From the NCBI RefSeq assembly GCF_013376475.1, contig NZ_CP045508.1, forward strand, positions 1,795,501-1,859,500: a DNA stretch of 64,000 nucleotides. Reading direction: 5' to 3'. Below the pieces are notes generated by a model that saw only the letters and a list, made by a program, of their open reading frames with translations, was not told the origin of the DNA and did no database searches. Positions 55,870 to 64,000 of this stretch are shown in pieces; position 1 is the stretch's first letter, and each line of letters starts with the position of its first letter. The position numbers and the translations under genes are program-made. This stretch comes from Desulfolutivibrio sulfoxidireducens. GTDB lineage: Bacteria; Desulfobacterota; Desulfovibrionia; Desulfovibrionales; Desulfovibrionaceae.

Positions 55870-55897
55870 TCGACAGAACCGCCCAGCGTCTTATTAT
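55870..55897 (+). promoter_or_regulatory. Putative sigma-70 promoter of clpS-clpA
   Basis: TCGACA (55870-55875, five of six), a 16-bp spacer and TATTAT (55892-55897) lie 67 bases before clpS. The 232-base gap holds no gene. Confidence 0.55.
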
Positions 55898-55963
55898 GAA
55901 ACCCAAGGCATGGCCAAACGGCGCCATGCGATCTCAAAATGATAGATTGCGATAAAACAAACC

Positions 55964-56278
55964 ATGAGTGAACCGATTAACGACGAAGAACGCGAATCAG
56001 GCGTGGGGCTGGCCGATGAGGCGCGGGAACCCAAACGGTTCAAGGTCCTTTTGCACAACGACAACTATACGACCATGGAATTCGTGGTCAAAGTGCTTAT
56101 GCAGGTCTTCCGCAGGACCGAGGCCGAGGCCGTCCAAATCATGCTGAGCGTCCACAACAAGGGCATCGGCGTGTGCGGCGTGTACACGGCGGAAGTTGCC
56201 GAACTCAAGGTTTCCCTGGTGCGCCGGCTGGCCCGCCAGAACGGATATCCGCTCAAATGCAGCATGGAAGAGGTCTAG
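55964..56278 (+). CDS. clpS: ATP-dependent Clp adaptor ClpS
   Basis: A 104-residue adaptor. Motifs FKVLLHNDNYTTMEFVVKVLMQVF (core LLHNDNYTTMEFV), the acidic and hydrophobic N-degron pocket, and KGIGVCGVYTAEVAE. ClpS feeds N-end-rule substrates to ClpAP. Its stop is adjacent to the clpA start, so they are co-translated. No strong ribosome site precedes it. Confidence 0.96.
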   Translation: MSEPINDEERESGVGLADEAREPKRFKVLLHNDNYTTMEFVVKVLMQVFRRTEAEAVQIMLSVHNKGIGVCGVYTAEVAELKVSLVRRLARQNGYPLKCSMEEV

Positions 56279-58591
56279 ATGCTCAGCAAAACACTGGAAA
56301 GGGTGCTGACCAACGCCGTCAAGGAAGTCAAGCGCCGCAGTCATGAATACCTGACCCTGGAGCACCTGCTTTACGCCGTTGTCCTGGACGACTCCGGAAA
56401 GGACATCCTGACCGGCTGCGGGGCCAATGTGGTGCGCCTCAAAAACCAGTTGGAACGGTTCTTCCTGGACCACATGGAGGTCCTGCCCAAGGATGCCGCC
56501 ACCGAGGTGGTCCAGACCCTGGGCGTGCAGCGGGTTTTGCAACGGGCCATCATGCAGATGCAAAACGCCGGCAAGAATCAGGTGGAGGTCGGGGACGTCC
56601 TGGCCGCCCTGTTCGACGAGGAGGATTCCTACGCCGTCTATTTCCTCAAGTCCCACGGCATAAACCGTCTGGACGTCCTGGAGAGCATCTCCCACGGCCA
56701 GGGCACCGAGCCGTGGCGTCAGGAGGGGCCGCCGCGCACAGGCGAGCCCCAGGAGGCCAAGTCCGGCGACACGGCCCTGGAACAGTTCACGGTCAATCTG
56801 GTCGCAAAGGCCCGGGAAGGACGCATCGATCCCCTGATCGGCCGGACCCCGGAACTCTCGCGGACCATCCAGGTGCTCATGCGCCGGCGAAAAAACAATC
56901 CCATCTATGTGGGCGATCCCGGTGTGGGCAAGACCGCCATCGCCGAGGGGCTGGCGCTGAAGATCGTCAAGGGCGAGGTGCCCGAGGTCTTTGCCAATAC
57001 AGAGATTTACGCCCTGGACATGGGCGCGCTTTTGGCCGGAACCAAGTACCGGGGGGATTTCGAGGCCCGGCTCAAAGGGGTTTTGTCCGAACTGACCCAA
57101 AAGCCCGAGGCCATCCTCTTCGTGGACGAGATCCACACCATCGTCGGGGCCGGGGCCACCAGCGGCGGCACCCTGGACGCCTCCAACATTCTCAAACCCG
57201 TCCTGGCCTCGGGGACGCTTCGTTGCATCGGTTCCACCACCTACGAGGAATACAAGAACCACTTCGAAAAGGATCGGGCCCTGTCCCGGCGCTTCCAGAA
57301 AATCGACATCCCCGAGCCCACCCGGGACGAGGCCGTGGAGATATTAAAGGGGCTTCGGTCCTATTACGAGGAGCACCACGGCGTGCATTACTCGGATACC
57401 GCCATCAAGGCCGCCGTGGACCTCTCGGCCCGGCACGTCAACGACCGCTACCTTCCGGACAAGGCCATCGACGTCATTGACGAGGCCGGGGCGGTCTATC
57501 GCATTTCGGGCAAGACCGGGCGCGGCGCCGTGGGCGTGACGGATGTGGAGAAGGTCGTGGCCAAAATGGCCAGGATCCCGGCCCAGCGCATCAGCGGATC
57601 GGACAAGACCCGCCTGGAGAACCTGGACCGCGACCTGAGGGCCGTCATTTTCGGCCAGGACAAGGCCATCGACACCGTGTCCAAGGCCATCAAGCGCTCC
57701 CGGGCCGGCCTTTGCCCGGACGGAAAACCCACCGGCTCCTTTTTGCTGGCCGGTCCCACAGGCGTGGGCAAGACCGAACTGGCCAGGCAACTGGCCCTGG
57801 TCCTCGGCATCAACTTCGTGCGCTTCGACATGAGCGAATACATGGAAAAGCATGCGGTTTCGCGGCTTATCGGCGCGCCCCCGGGATATGTGGGCTTCGA
57901 CCAGGGCGGCCTTCTGACCGACGCCATCCGCAAGCACCCCCACAGCGTGCTCCTTCTCGACGAGATCGAAAAGGCCCACCCGGACATGTTCAGCATCCTC
58001 TTGCAGGTCATGGACTACGCCACCCTGACCGACAACAACGGCCGCAAGGCCGACTTCTCCCACGTCATCCTGCTTATGACCACCAACGCCGGGGCCCGGG
58101 AGATGTCCGCGAAAAACATCGGGTTCGGCAACGCCGACACCCCCGACGACCGTTCCGACCAGGGCAAAAAGGCCCTGGATCGCCTGTTCAGCCCGGAATT
58201 TCGCAACCGCCTGGACGGCATCGTCACCTTCAAGTCCCTGACTCCGGAGGTCATGGACCGCATCGTCGCCAAATACCTGGGGGAATTAAACGACCAGATG
58301 CGCGACAGGAAGGTCGCCGTGACCCTGACCCCGGCCGCCGTCTCCCTCTTGGCCCACAAGGGGTTCGACGCGGTCTACGGCGCCCGGCCCCTGGCCCGGG
58401 TCATCCAGACCGAGATCAAGGACGTCCTGGCCCATGAACTGCTTTTCGGGCGGCTGCGCCAGGGCGGCGAGGCCATCGTGGACGCCCCGGACAAGGACGG
58501 CGATGTCGCCGGGGCGGAGGTTCCCGAGGGGTCGTCCTTCGCCTTCGCCTACGTCCCCCGCGAGCCGGGCCGCAAAAAGACCGTCCACTGA
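56279..58591 (+). CDS. clpA: ATP-dependent Clp protease ATPase subunit ClpA
   Basis: A 770-residue unfoldase with a double Clp-N domain (TNAVKEVKRRSHEYLTLEHLLY, core SHEYLTLEHLLYAV), D1 Walker A GDPGVGKTAIAEG with Walker B ILFVDEIHTI, and D2 Walker A GPTGVGKTELARQ with LLLDEIEKAHPD and the sensor region ending RNRLDG. It is the partner of ClpP and ClpS. It directly follows clpS. Confidence 0.97.
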   Translation: MLSKTLERVLTNAVKEVKRRSHEYLTLEHLLYAVVLDDSGKDILTGCGANVVRLKNQLERFFLDHMEVLPKDAATEVVQTLGVQRVLQRAIMQMQNAGKNQVEVGDVLAALFDEEDSYAVYFLKSHGINRLDVLESISHGQGTEPWRQEGPPRTGEPQEAKSGDTALEQFTVNLVAKAREGRIDPLIGRTPELSRTIQVLMRRRKNNPIYVGDPGVGKTAIAEGLALKIVKGEVPEVFANTEIYALDMGALLAGTKYRGDFEARLKGVLSELTQKPEAILFVDEIHTIVGAGATSGGTLDASNILKPVLASGTLRCIGSTTYEEYKNHFEKDRALSRRFQKIDIPEPTRDEAVEILKGLRSYYEEHHGVHYSDTAIKAAVDLSARHVNDRYLPDKAIDVIDEAGAVYRISGKTGRGAVGVTDVEKVVAKMARIPAQRISGSDKTRLENLDRDLRAVIFGQDKAIDTVSKAIKRSRAGLCPDGKPTGSFLLAGPTGVGKTELARQLALVLGINFVRFDMSEYMEKHAVSRLIGAPPGYVGFDQGGLLTDAIRKHPHSVLLLDEIEKAHPDMFSILLQVMDYATLTDNNGRKADFSHVILLMTTNAGAREMSAKNIGFGNADTPDDRSDQGKKALDRLFSPEFRNRLDGIVTFKSLTPEVMDRIVAKYLGELNDQMRDRKVAVTLTPAAVSLLAHKGFDAVYGARPLARVIQTEIKDVLAHELLFGRLRQGGEAIVDAPDKDGDVAGAEVPEGSSFAFAYVPREPGRKKTVH

Positions 58592-58669
58592 TTTCGGACG
58601 CACACCAGGGAACCGCTCCATCTCGCCCGCGGGGTCGTTTTTTCCGGCCTTGCGGGCGGCAAGCCCGAT

Positions 58670-59329
58670 ATGCCCATCTTCGCCCTCTCCGACGACCCCA
58701 ACGACCTGCGCTTCCCGCCGCCGTCCCTGGCCGGATCCGAAGGCCTTCTGGCCGTGGGCGGCGACCTGTCCGTACCGCGCCTGCTTACCGCCTATTCCCA
58801 GGGCATTTTCCCCTGGTACGACGCCGAAAGCCCCATCCTGTGGTGGTCTCCGGACCCGCGCCCCATCCTTTTTCCCGCCGAGCTGCACGTTCCCCGCCGC
58901 CTGGAACGCCTGTTGCGCCAGGATCGCTTCGACATCGCCTTTGATACCGATTTCCCCGCCGTCATCCGGGCCTGTTCCCGGGTGCGGCGGCCGGGGCAGG
59001 CCGGCACCTGGATCACCCGGGCCATGATCACGGCCTACATCAACCTCCACCGCGCCGGCTTCGCCCACAGCGTCGAGGCCCGCCTGGATGGCCGTCTCGT
59101 TGGCGGGGCCTACGGCGTGGCCATGGGCCGGGCCTTTTTCGGCGAATCCATGTTCCACCTGGAACCGGACGCCTCCAAGGTCGCCTTCGTGGCCCTGGTC
59201 CGCCGTCTCGACTCCCTGGGGTTTTCCTTCATCGATTGCCAGCAGACGACAGCCCACTTGGCCCGTTTCGGCAGTCGCGAGGTGCCGCGTGCCGCGTTCC
59301 TGGCCCTTCTGGGGCGGGCCCTGGAATGA
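58670..59329 (+). CDS. aat: Leucyl/phenylalanyl-tRNA-protein transferase
   Basis: A 219-residue transferase that adds Leu or Phe to proteins with N-terminal Lys or Arg, creating N-degrons. Motifs: FPPPSLAGSEGLLAVGGDLS, YSQGIFPWYD, WWSPDPRPILFP, TWITRAMITAYINLHRAGFAHSVEA (core), SMFHLEPDASKVAF and FIDCQQTT. With clpS and clpA it completes a local N-degron pathway. Confidence 0.97.
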   Translation: MPIFALSDDPNDLRFPPPSLAGSEGLLAVGGDLSVPRLLTAYSQGIFPWYDAESPILWWSPDPRPILFPAELHVPRRLERLLRQDRFDIAFDTDFPAVIRACSRVRRPGQAGTWITRAMITAYINLHRAGFAHSVEARLDGRLVGGAYGVAMGRAFFGESMFHLEPDASKVAFVALVRRLDSLGFSFIDCQQTTAHLARFGSREVPRAAFLALLGRALE

Positions 59330-59467
59330 GAGGGATGGAACCTTAGCGCGGTCTGCGATCCACAGCCAGCAGTTGGAAAGGAGCGTTTGCTTCGGATCGT
59401 TGATTCCACATGGGCCAGGGTTTCCTTGACCGTATGTCCTGAAGCGGGTGATCCGGTCGTGCGCACG

Positions 59468-59503
59468 AAAAAACGGGCACCACAGTTTTCTGTAAGTGCC
59501 CGT
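59468..59503 (-). terminator. Terminator after tRNA-Ser
   Basis: An 8-bp stem (59473-59480 ACGGGCAC with 59496-59503 GTGCCCGT) is followed on the minus strand by a T run (59468-59473). It lies about 13 bases beyond the tRNA 3' end. Confidence 0.9.
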
Positions 59504-59513
59504 AGGGAGTGAC

Positions 59514-59610
<97 letters not shown>

Positions 59611-59622
59611 GCGAAACACGTC

Positions 59623-59651
59623 TCCTATCCGAACCTGCCCGCGTCGGTCAA
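59623..59651 (-). promoter_or_regulatory. Possible promoter of tRNA-Ser
   Basis: On the minus strand TTGACC (59646-59651) and ATAGGA (59623-59628) are separated by 17 bases, just upstream of the tRNA. A 13-bp tandem repeat CCCCCGGATCATG (59652-59677) flanks it. Confidence 0.4.
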
Positions 59652-59739
59652 CCCCCGGATCATGCCCCCGGATCATGCCCGGGCGGCAGGCGTTCTTGCC
59701 TTGAATCGGGGAATTGGTTAATAAACGAGGTTCTGGCGT

Positions 59740-59816
59740 CGGGGCGTGGCGCAGACTGGTAGCGCGCGTGCTTTGGGAGCACGATGCCGGAGGTTCAAAT
59801 CCTCTCGCCCCGACCA
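59740..59816 (+). tRNA. tRNA-Pro (anticodon UGG)
   Basis: A 77-base tRNA with 7-bp acceptor CGGGGCG/CGCCCCG, anticodon stem CGTGC/GCACG with loop TTTGGGA (anticodon TGG), T-arm GGTTCAAATCC, discriminator A and encoded CCA. It reads CCN proline codons. Confidence 0.96.
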
Positions 59817-59828
59817 GATTTTTCAGGG

Positions 59829-59857
59829 GACGGTTCCAGGTGGGGCCGTCTTTTTTT
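59829..59857 (+). terminator. Terminator after tRNA-Pro
   Basis: GACGG (59829-59833) pairs with CCGTC (59846-59850), followed by seven T (59851-59857), 12 bases past the tRNA. Confidence 0.8.
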
Positions 59858-59952
59858 GCGTCCCGCGACGGGTGGGAAAGACCCGCCCCCTGTTGCGCGC
59901 GGTGTATCCGGAAAGGCCATGCCGCCGCTCTCGCGGGATTCCCCGGGGGGCG

Positions 59953-62331
59953 TCATTCCGACGAGGATTTTTCCTCCCTTGCGGCGGCCTCCTCCATTTC
60001 CCGTTCCACGGCCAAAGCCCCGGCCGCGGCCCCACTGACGGCCGCCCGTACGGCCTCCGATGACGCCGCGCCGCCCGAGCCGACCAAGGCCTGGACCTCC
60101 GGCGGAAAATACACGGTCACATTGCGGTGGGCGAAGTCGATGTTGTGCTCCCGGAAGGCCTCCTGAATACGACGGTACAGTTCCTTTTGCACCAGAAATT
60201 GATGCCCGGGTATGGTCTTGAACTTGATCCGAAGGATCATTGCCGAGTCTTCCATCTTGCGCACGCCCATGGATTTGATGTCGCTGAGCATTCCAGGACG
60301 CAGCTCCTCGTTGTTCATGAGCTCCTTGTTGATGCGCTTGATGATCTTCCGGATCTTGTCGATGTCGGCGTCATATTTCACCCGGAAATCCAGCTTGGAG
60401 ATGATGTAGTCGCGGCTGAAGTTCTGGATGATCTTGAGCCCCCCGTAGGGGATGGTGAAGACCATGCCGCGTGGATGCCTCAGTTTCATGGACCGAAGGG
60501 ATATCTGCTCCACAGTGCCCTTGGCCGTTCCGGCCTCCACGTAGTCTCCGACCCGGAAGGCGTCGTCGACCAGGAAAAAAACGCCGGAGATGATGTCCTT
60601 GACCAGGGTCTGAGCCCCGAAGCCGATGGCCAGTCCGACCACCCCGGCCCCGGCGATGAGCGGTCCGATGTCCACCCCCAGGGAGGACAGGACCACCAGG
60701 CCCCCCATGACCACAATGACGCACAGGAGGAACTTGCGCAGGAGCAGAAGCAGTGTGGCGCTGCGCGATCCGCCCGCGCCGCCGCCTTCCTCCATCTCCT
60801 CTCCGGTCAGCGACATCTCCTCTTTGAGCTTGCGATCGATGCGGATGCGGATGATCTCCCACATGAGAAGCCCGGCCACGACCACCAGCACGATGCTGGC
60901 CACGTTGCGCGCGAAAAGCCAGCCCAGGGGGATATCCACCCCCCACAGCCTGAGCATGACGAAGGCCGGGAGGATGATCAGGGCCGTGCGCAGGGTCTTT
61001 TTGATCAGGGGCAGATAGTGGCGGATGGTTTTTTTGGCCGGCGCGCCGGGCAGGGCGGTATGGCCGTCCGCGTCACTGCCCGGGGCCGGACCCTCGGCGG
61101 ACAGGGGGATGACCTGCTGGTCCTCGCCCGAGGCGATGATCAGTATGCGGCGTACCCACAGGTCGAGCCCGATGCAGGCCGGGATGAGGAAAAGGCTTAA
61201 GATCAGGCGCAGGATGGATATCTCCGCAATCAGGTCCTGGGCGGTCCAGTACAGGCCGATAAGCAGGGCGTAGGCCAGGGCCGGGATGTGCCAGAAACGG
61301 GCCATGATCGCGCGCGGGGCGTTCTCTCCCCCGGATGGATCGGCATCGCGTATGGCCCGGGACACCCGCCGTCTGTTGGACAGGATCATGGCTGCCAAAA
61401 GCCCTCCCGTGAAGACCCCGGCGCCGGCATGGGCCACGCGCGACAGGGCCGGGGCCAGGGCCACCTGATCCAGGACGGCGCTGCCCACGGCGCAGACGAG
61501 CCCGCCGTAGGCGATGGCCATGAGCCAGCCATACAGGGTCCGGGCCTGGGCGTCGGGGAGGGGCACCGGACGTCGGGACGCGATGTCCGGGGAGAGGATG
61601 CACAGGGCCAGCACCCGGATCAGAAGAAAATAGGTCGCGGCCACGACCACGATGACGGCCATGCCGTGTTCCGGGCCGTGGGAGGGAAAGACGGTCAGGA
61701 CCAGGATGAACCCGGCGGCGTAAAACACGACCGCCGCCACGGCCCGCAGGCAGGCATGCAGCAGGAAGGTCAAAAGCCGCCGGAATCTGGCCGGGTCACG
61801 CCCCTTGCGGTCGTCCCGCAACCACGGCCCGACCAGTTGTTGCGACATCCGGGCGGCCCACAGGCAGACCGCGAGCACGAGGCCCAGCTTCGCCAGGAAC
61901 ATGGCCAGGTGTCCAGTGCCCCGGCCATCCGTGAGACGGTTTGTGAGCCCATCGGTGTCCGAGAGTTCGGTCCGGGCCGAGTCGAAAAGCCCTCCTGCCC
62001 GGGCGGCGAACCCCCGTATCCCGGATTCGAGGTCCGCGAACAGGGTGAAAAGGGCCACCGGCTCCTGTCCCTGGGGAGCTTCGGCGGCGCCAGCGGCGCC
62101 CGCCTCGGCGGCCAGTTTTTCCCGAAGCAGCCTTCTGGCCTGGGCGTCGGTCATGGCCGCCAGGCGCGCATCCGGGGTCGTATCCTCCAGGGGCGGGGTC
62201 TCGGCCCCGCTTTCCTTTTTTTGGGCCTTGCCCGGAAAGCCGGTCGGCGAGGCCCCGGACGCCGCCTGACCCAGAGCCAGGGAGAGGGAGACGACAAGGA
62301 CGAGGACGGCGGTGGCAAGTGTTCGTTTCAT
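59953..62331 (-). CDS. Large MscS-family mechanosensitive channel
   Basis: A 792-residue channel with a signal peptide (TATAVLVLVVSLSLALG), a periplasmic domain of about 130 residues (including an Ala/Glu-rich helical part), about ten membrane helices, and the C-terminal MscS core: pore helix GPLIAGAGVVGLAIGFGAQTLVKDIISG (core GVVGLAIGFGAQTLV), SLRSMKLRHPRGMVFTIPYGG and the cytosolic vestibule. It is of the MscK/YbiO size class. Function is osmotic release by family. Confidence 0.92.
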   Translation of the reverse strand: MKRTLATAVLVLVVSLSLALGQAASGASPTGFPGKAQKKESGAETPPLEDTTPDARLAAMTDAQARRLLREKLAAEAGAAGAAEAPQGQEPVALFTLFADLESGIRGFAARAGGLFDSARTELSDTDGLTNRLTDGRGTGHLAMFLAKLGLVLAVCLWAARMSQQLVGPWLRDDRKGRDPARFRRLLTFLLHACLRAVAAVVFYAAGFILVLTVFPSHGPEHGMAVIVVVAATYFLLIRVLALCILSPDIASRRPVPLPDAQARTLYGWLMAIAYGGLVCAVGSAVLDQVALAPALSRVAHAGAGVFTGGLLAAMILSNRRRVSRAIRDADPSGGENAPRAIMARFWHIPALAYALLIGLYWTAQDLIAEISILRLILSLFLIPACIGLDLWVRRILIIASGEDQQVIPLSAEGPAPGSDADGHTALPGAPAKKTIRHYLPLIKKTLRTALIILPAFVMLRLWGVDIPLGWLFARNVASIVLVVVAGLLMWEIIRIRIDRKLKEEMSLTGEEMEEGGGAGGSRSATLLLLLRKFLLCVIVVMGGLVVLSSLGVDIGPLIAGAGVVGLAIGFGAQTLVKDIISGVFFLVDDAFRVGDYVEAGTAKGTVEQISLRSMKLRHPRGMVFTIPYGGLKIIQNFSRDYIISKLDFRVKYDADIDKIRKIIKRINKELMNNEELRPGMLSDIKSMGVRKMEDSAMILRIKFKTIPGHQFLVQKELYRRIQEAFREHNIDFAHRNVTVYFPPEVQALVGSGGAASSEAVRAAVSGAAAGALAVEREMEEAAAREEKSSSE

Positions 62332-62463
62332 GGCTTCCCCAGGCGATGTTCCCGGCAGGCGGGGAGGTCCTGGCATGGCCCGTGATCCATACCAGGTCAG
62401 GGCGTTGAGGTTGATGGGCGCGAACGTGCCCTGTTCGCGGTTGGCGGCAGGGGGCCTTTGCCT

Positions 62464-64000
62464 TCAGCCGCCTTTTTTGCCCGTGCCCCCAAGCCGCTCG
62501 CTCAGCCCCTGGATGGTCGTGTACAGCACCGGGATGATGACCAGGCCAAGCACCGTGGCCGCGATCATGCCGCCCATGACCGCCGTGCCCATGGTGCTGC
62601 GCGCCGCGCCCCCGGCCCCGGCCGCCACCGCCAGGGGGACAACGCCAAGAATGAACGCGAACGAGGTCATAAGGATCGGCCGCAGCCGCAGTCGTGAGGC
62701 CTCGATGGCCGCCTCGGCGATCCCTAACCCCTGCCCGTGTCGCATCTTGGCGAATTCCACGATCAAAATCGCGTTTTTGGCCGCAAGGCCGATAAGCACC
62801 ACAAGCCCGATCTGGGCGTAGACGTTGTTGTCGAACCCGCGCAGCATCTGGAATCCCATGGCCCCGAACACCGCGCAGGGGATGGAAAAGATCACCGCGA
62901 AGGGGATGGACCAGGATTCGTACTGCGCCGCCAGGACCAGAAAGACCAGAACCAGAGCCAGCCCGAACACCACCGCCGACTGGGCCCCGGCCTGTTTTTC
63001 CTGGAAGGCGATACCCGTCCATTCGTATCCATAGCCCTGGGGCAGTTCCCCGGCGGTCTTTTCCAGCCCGGCCATGAGTTGTCCCGAACTCATGCCCGGG
63101 GCCGTGGCCGAGCTGAATTCCACAGTGCGGTAGAGGTTGTAGCGCCGGATGTATTCCGGTCCCTTGATCTCCGACACCGTGCCAAGCGTGGACAGGGGCA
63201 GCATGCGGCCGTTGTCGCTACGCACGAAAAATCGGCCGATGTCCTCGGGTTTGGTGCGAAATTTCGGCTCGGCCTGGAGCATGACCCGGTAGGTGCGGCC
63301 GAACTTGTTGAAATCGTTGACGTAGAGACCGCCAAGATAGGACTGCATGGATTCGAAGACCTGGGCCAGGGGCACTCCCTGGGTTTTGACCTTGGAGCGG
63401 TCCACGTCGAAATACAGTTGCGGCACGTTGACGCTGAAATCTGTGAACAGGGAGCCCACGGCCGGATCGGCCGCGGCCGTGCCCCGGAAGCGGGCGGCGG
63501 CGGCGTCGAGAGCGGCCAGGGTGCCGCCGCCGCGGTTTTGCAGTTCAAAGGTATAGCCGCCTGTGGTGCCCATGCCCGGGATGGTCGGCGCGGCGATGAC
63601 GTTGATGCGTGCTTCGGGGATGGTGGCCAGTTCATTTTGCGCCCTGGACATGATGGCCTCGAGGGAGAGCTCCGGGGTGGCGCGTTTTTCCCAGGGGGTC
63701 AGGATGGGGATGATCATGGAGGTGTAGGAGGAATAGCCGCCGATGAGCACGTTGAAGCCGCCCAGGGTCAGCACGTCCGCAATCCCCGGGATGGCCATGA
63801 GCACGGCCTCGGCCTTGGCCGTGGCCGCGTCGTTGCGGCCCAGGGAGGCGGCCTCTGGCAGGCCCACATTGACGAAGAAATAGCCCATGTCCTCTTCGGG
63901 AACGAACCCGGTGGGCAGGGTTTTGAGGATGCCAGCCGTGCCCGCGTAAACCGCGAGCAGGATCGCCAGGGTGACGAGGGCCAGCCGGATGGCCCGACGC
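62464..64000 (-). CDS. RND-family (AcrB/HAE1) efflux pump, 3' part
   Basis: The C-terminal half of an inner-membrane RND transporter; its 5' end is beyond the right edge. Visible landmarks: PTGFVPEEDMGYFFVNVGLP (helix/periplasmic entry), the docking/porter region with SVNVPQLYFDVDRSKV, LAAQYESWSIPFAVI, and GLAAKNAILIVEFA, then helices 10-12 and a short Gly-rich end. This pattern is hydrophobe/amphiphile efflux-1. Partner genes lie outside the window. Confidence 0.95.
   Translation of the reverse strand, partial: RRAIRLALVTLAILLAVYAGTAGILKTLPTGFVPEEDMGYFFVNVGLPEAASLGRNDAATAKAEAVLMAIPGIADVLTLGGFNVLIGGYSSYTSMIIPILTPWEKRATPELSLEAIMSRAQNELATIPEARINVIAAPTIPGMGTTGGYTFELQNRGGGTLAALDAAAARFRGTAAADPAVGSLFTDFSVNVPQLYFDVDRSKVKTQGVPLAQVFESMQSYLGGLYVNDFNKFGRTYRVMLQAEPKFRTKPEDIGRFFVRSDNGRMLPLSTLGTVSEIKGPEYIRRYNLYRTVEFSSATAPGMSSGQLMAGLEKTAGELPQGYGYEWTGIAFQEKQAGAQSAVVFGLALVLVFLVLAAQYESWSIPFAVIFSIPCAVFGAMGFQMLRGFDNNVYAQIGLVVLIGLAAKNAILIVEFAKMRHGQGLGIAEAAIEASRLRLRPILMTSFAFILGVVPLAVAAGAGGAARSTMGTAVMGGMIAATVLGLVIIPVLYTTIQGLSERLGGTGKKGG

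Overview
The window reads as a continuous piece of chromosome from a high-GC, motile, Gram-negative bacterium. Gene content and order point to a deltaproteobacterial sulfate reducer of the Desulfovibrio group: a SurA/RodZ operon, recO-glyQ-glyS-rpsT, a fliA-flhG-flhF-flhA-flhB-fliR block, CheA with extra domains, and a UbiD/UbiX pair. That placement is inferred from proteins I recognise; no search was run. There is no prophage, insertion sequence, CRISPR array or rRNA. Almost all genes are core or housekeeping, and the unusual material is mostly in the spaces between them.

Layout. 1-9.6 kb: an MBL/beta-CASP RNA-processing hydrolase (5' end cut off), infA, a PAS histidine kinase, an M29 aminopeptidase, a secreted small protein, a stand-alone CheW and mfd. 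9.6-14 kb: an envelope-folding cluster with a SurA-like lipoprotein, a SurA-type PPIase and a RodZ-like protein; the first and third share a C-terminal domain. 14-20.8 kb: recO, glyQ, glyS, rpsT, tatA (opposite strand), a Cys-rich protein, an unknown protein and a HAD phosphatase. 21-25.8 kb: a YggT/DivIVA-like/DUF167/DUF465 run leading into ilvB-ilvN-ilvC. 25.9-28.4 kb: two secreted proteins, a SemiSWEET-like transporter and a methyltransferase. 28.4-31.1 kb (minus): ubiD-hicA-hicB-ubiX-hypothetical, so a toxin-antitoxin pair sits inside a prenyl-FMN decarboxylase operon.

31.2-42.6 kb (minus): a flagellar block ordered M23 peptidase, fliR, flhB, flhA, flhF, flhG, fliA, fliL, small unknowns and a cyclic-nucleotide-binding protein. 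It contains a 101-bp tandem repeat that has copied the 3' end of the peptidase gene. 42.7-46.6 kb (minus): a histidine kinase, two small membrane proteins and a coupled cheD-HDOD-PP-loop trio. 46.8-55.7 kb: DedA, then one chemotaxis operon (soluble MCP-like protein, STAS, CheY, CheA, CheW, CheR, CheB) followed by a CYTH/CyaB protein. 56-59.3 kb: the N-degron degradation set clpS-clpA-aat. 59.5-64 kb: tRNA-Ser(GCU), tRNA-Pro(UGG), a large MscS-type channel and the 3' part of an RND pump.

The most interesting non-genic signal is a family of four roughly 100-bp, AT-rich intergenic elements with imperfect terminal inverted repeats (24648-24756, 33205-33309, 34363-34461, 49373-49477). One end of every copy coincides with the TAG stop codon of a neighbouring gene, and all four lie between same-direction genes. 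No wholly new multi-gene system is evident; the best candidates for undescribed biology are this element family, the shared SurA/RodZ domain and the hicAB insertion.
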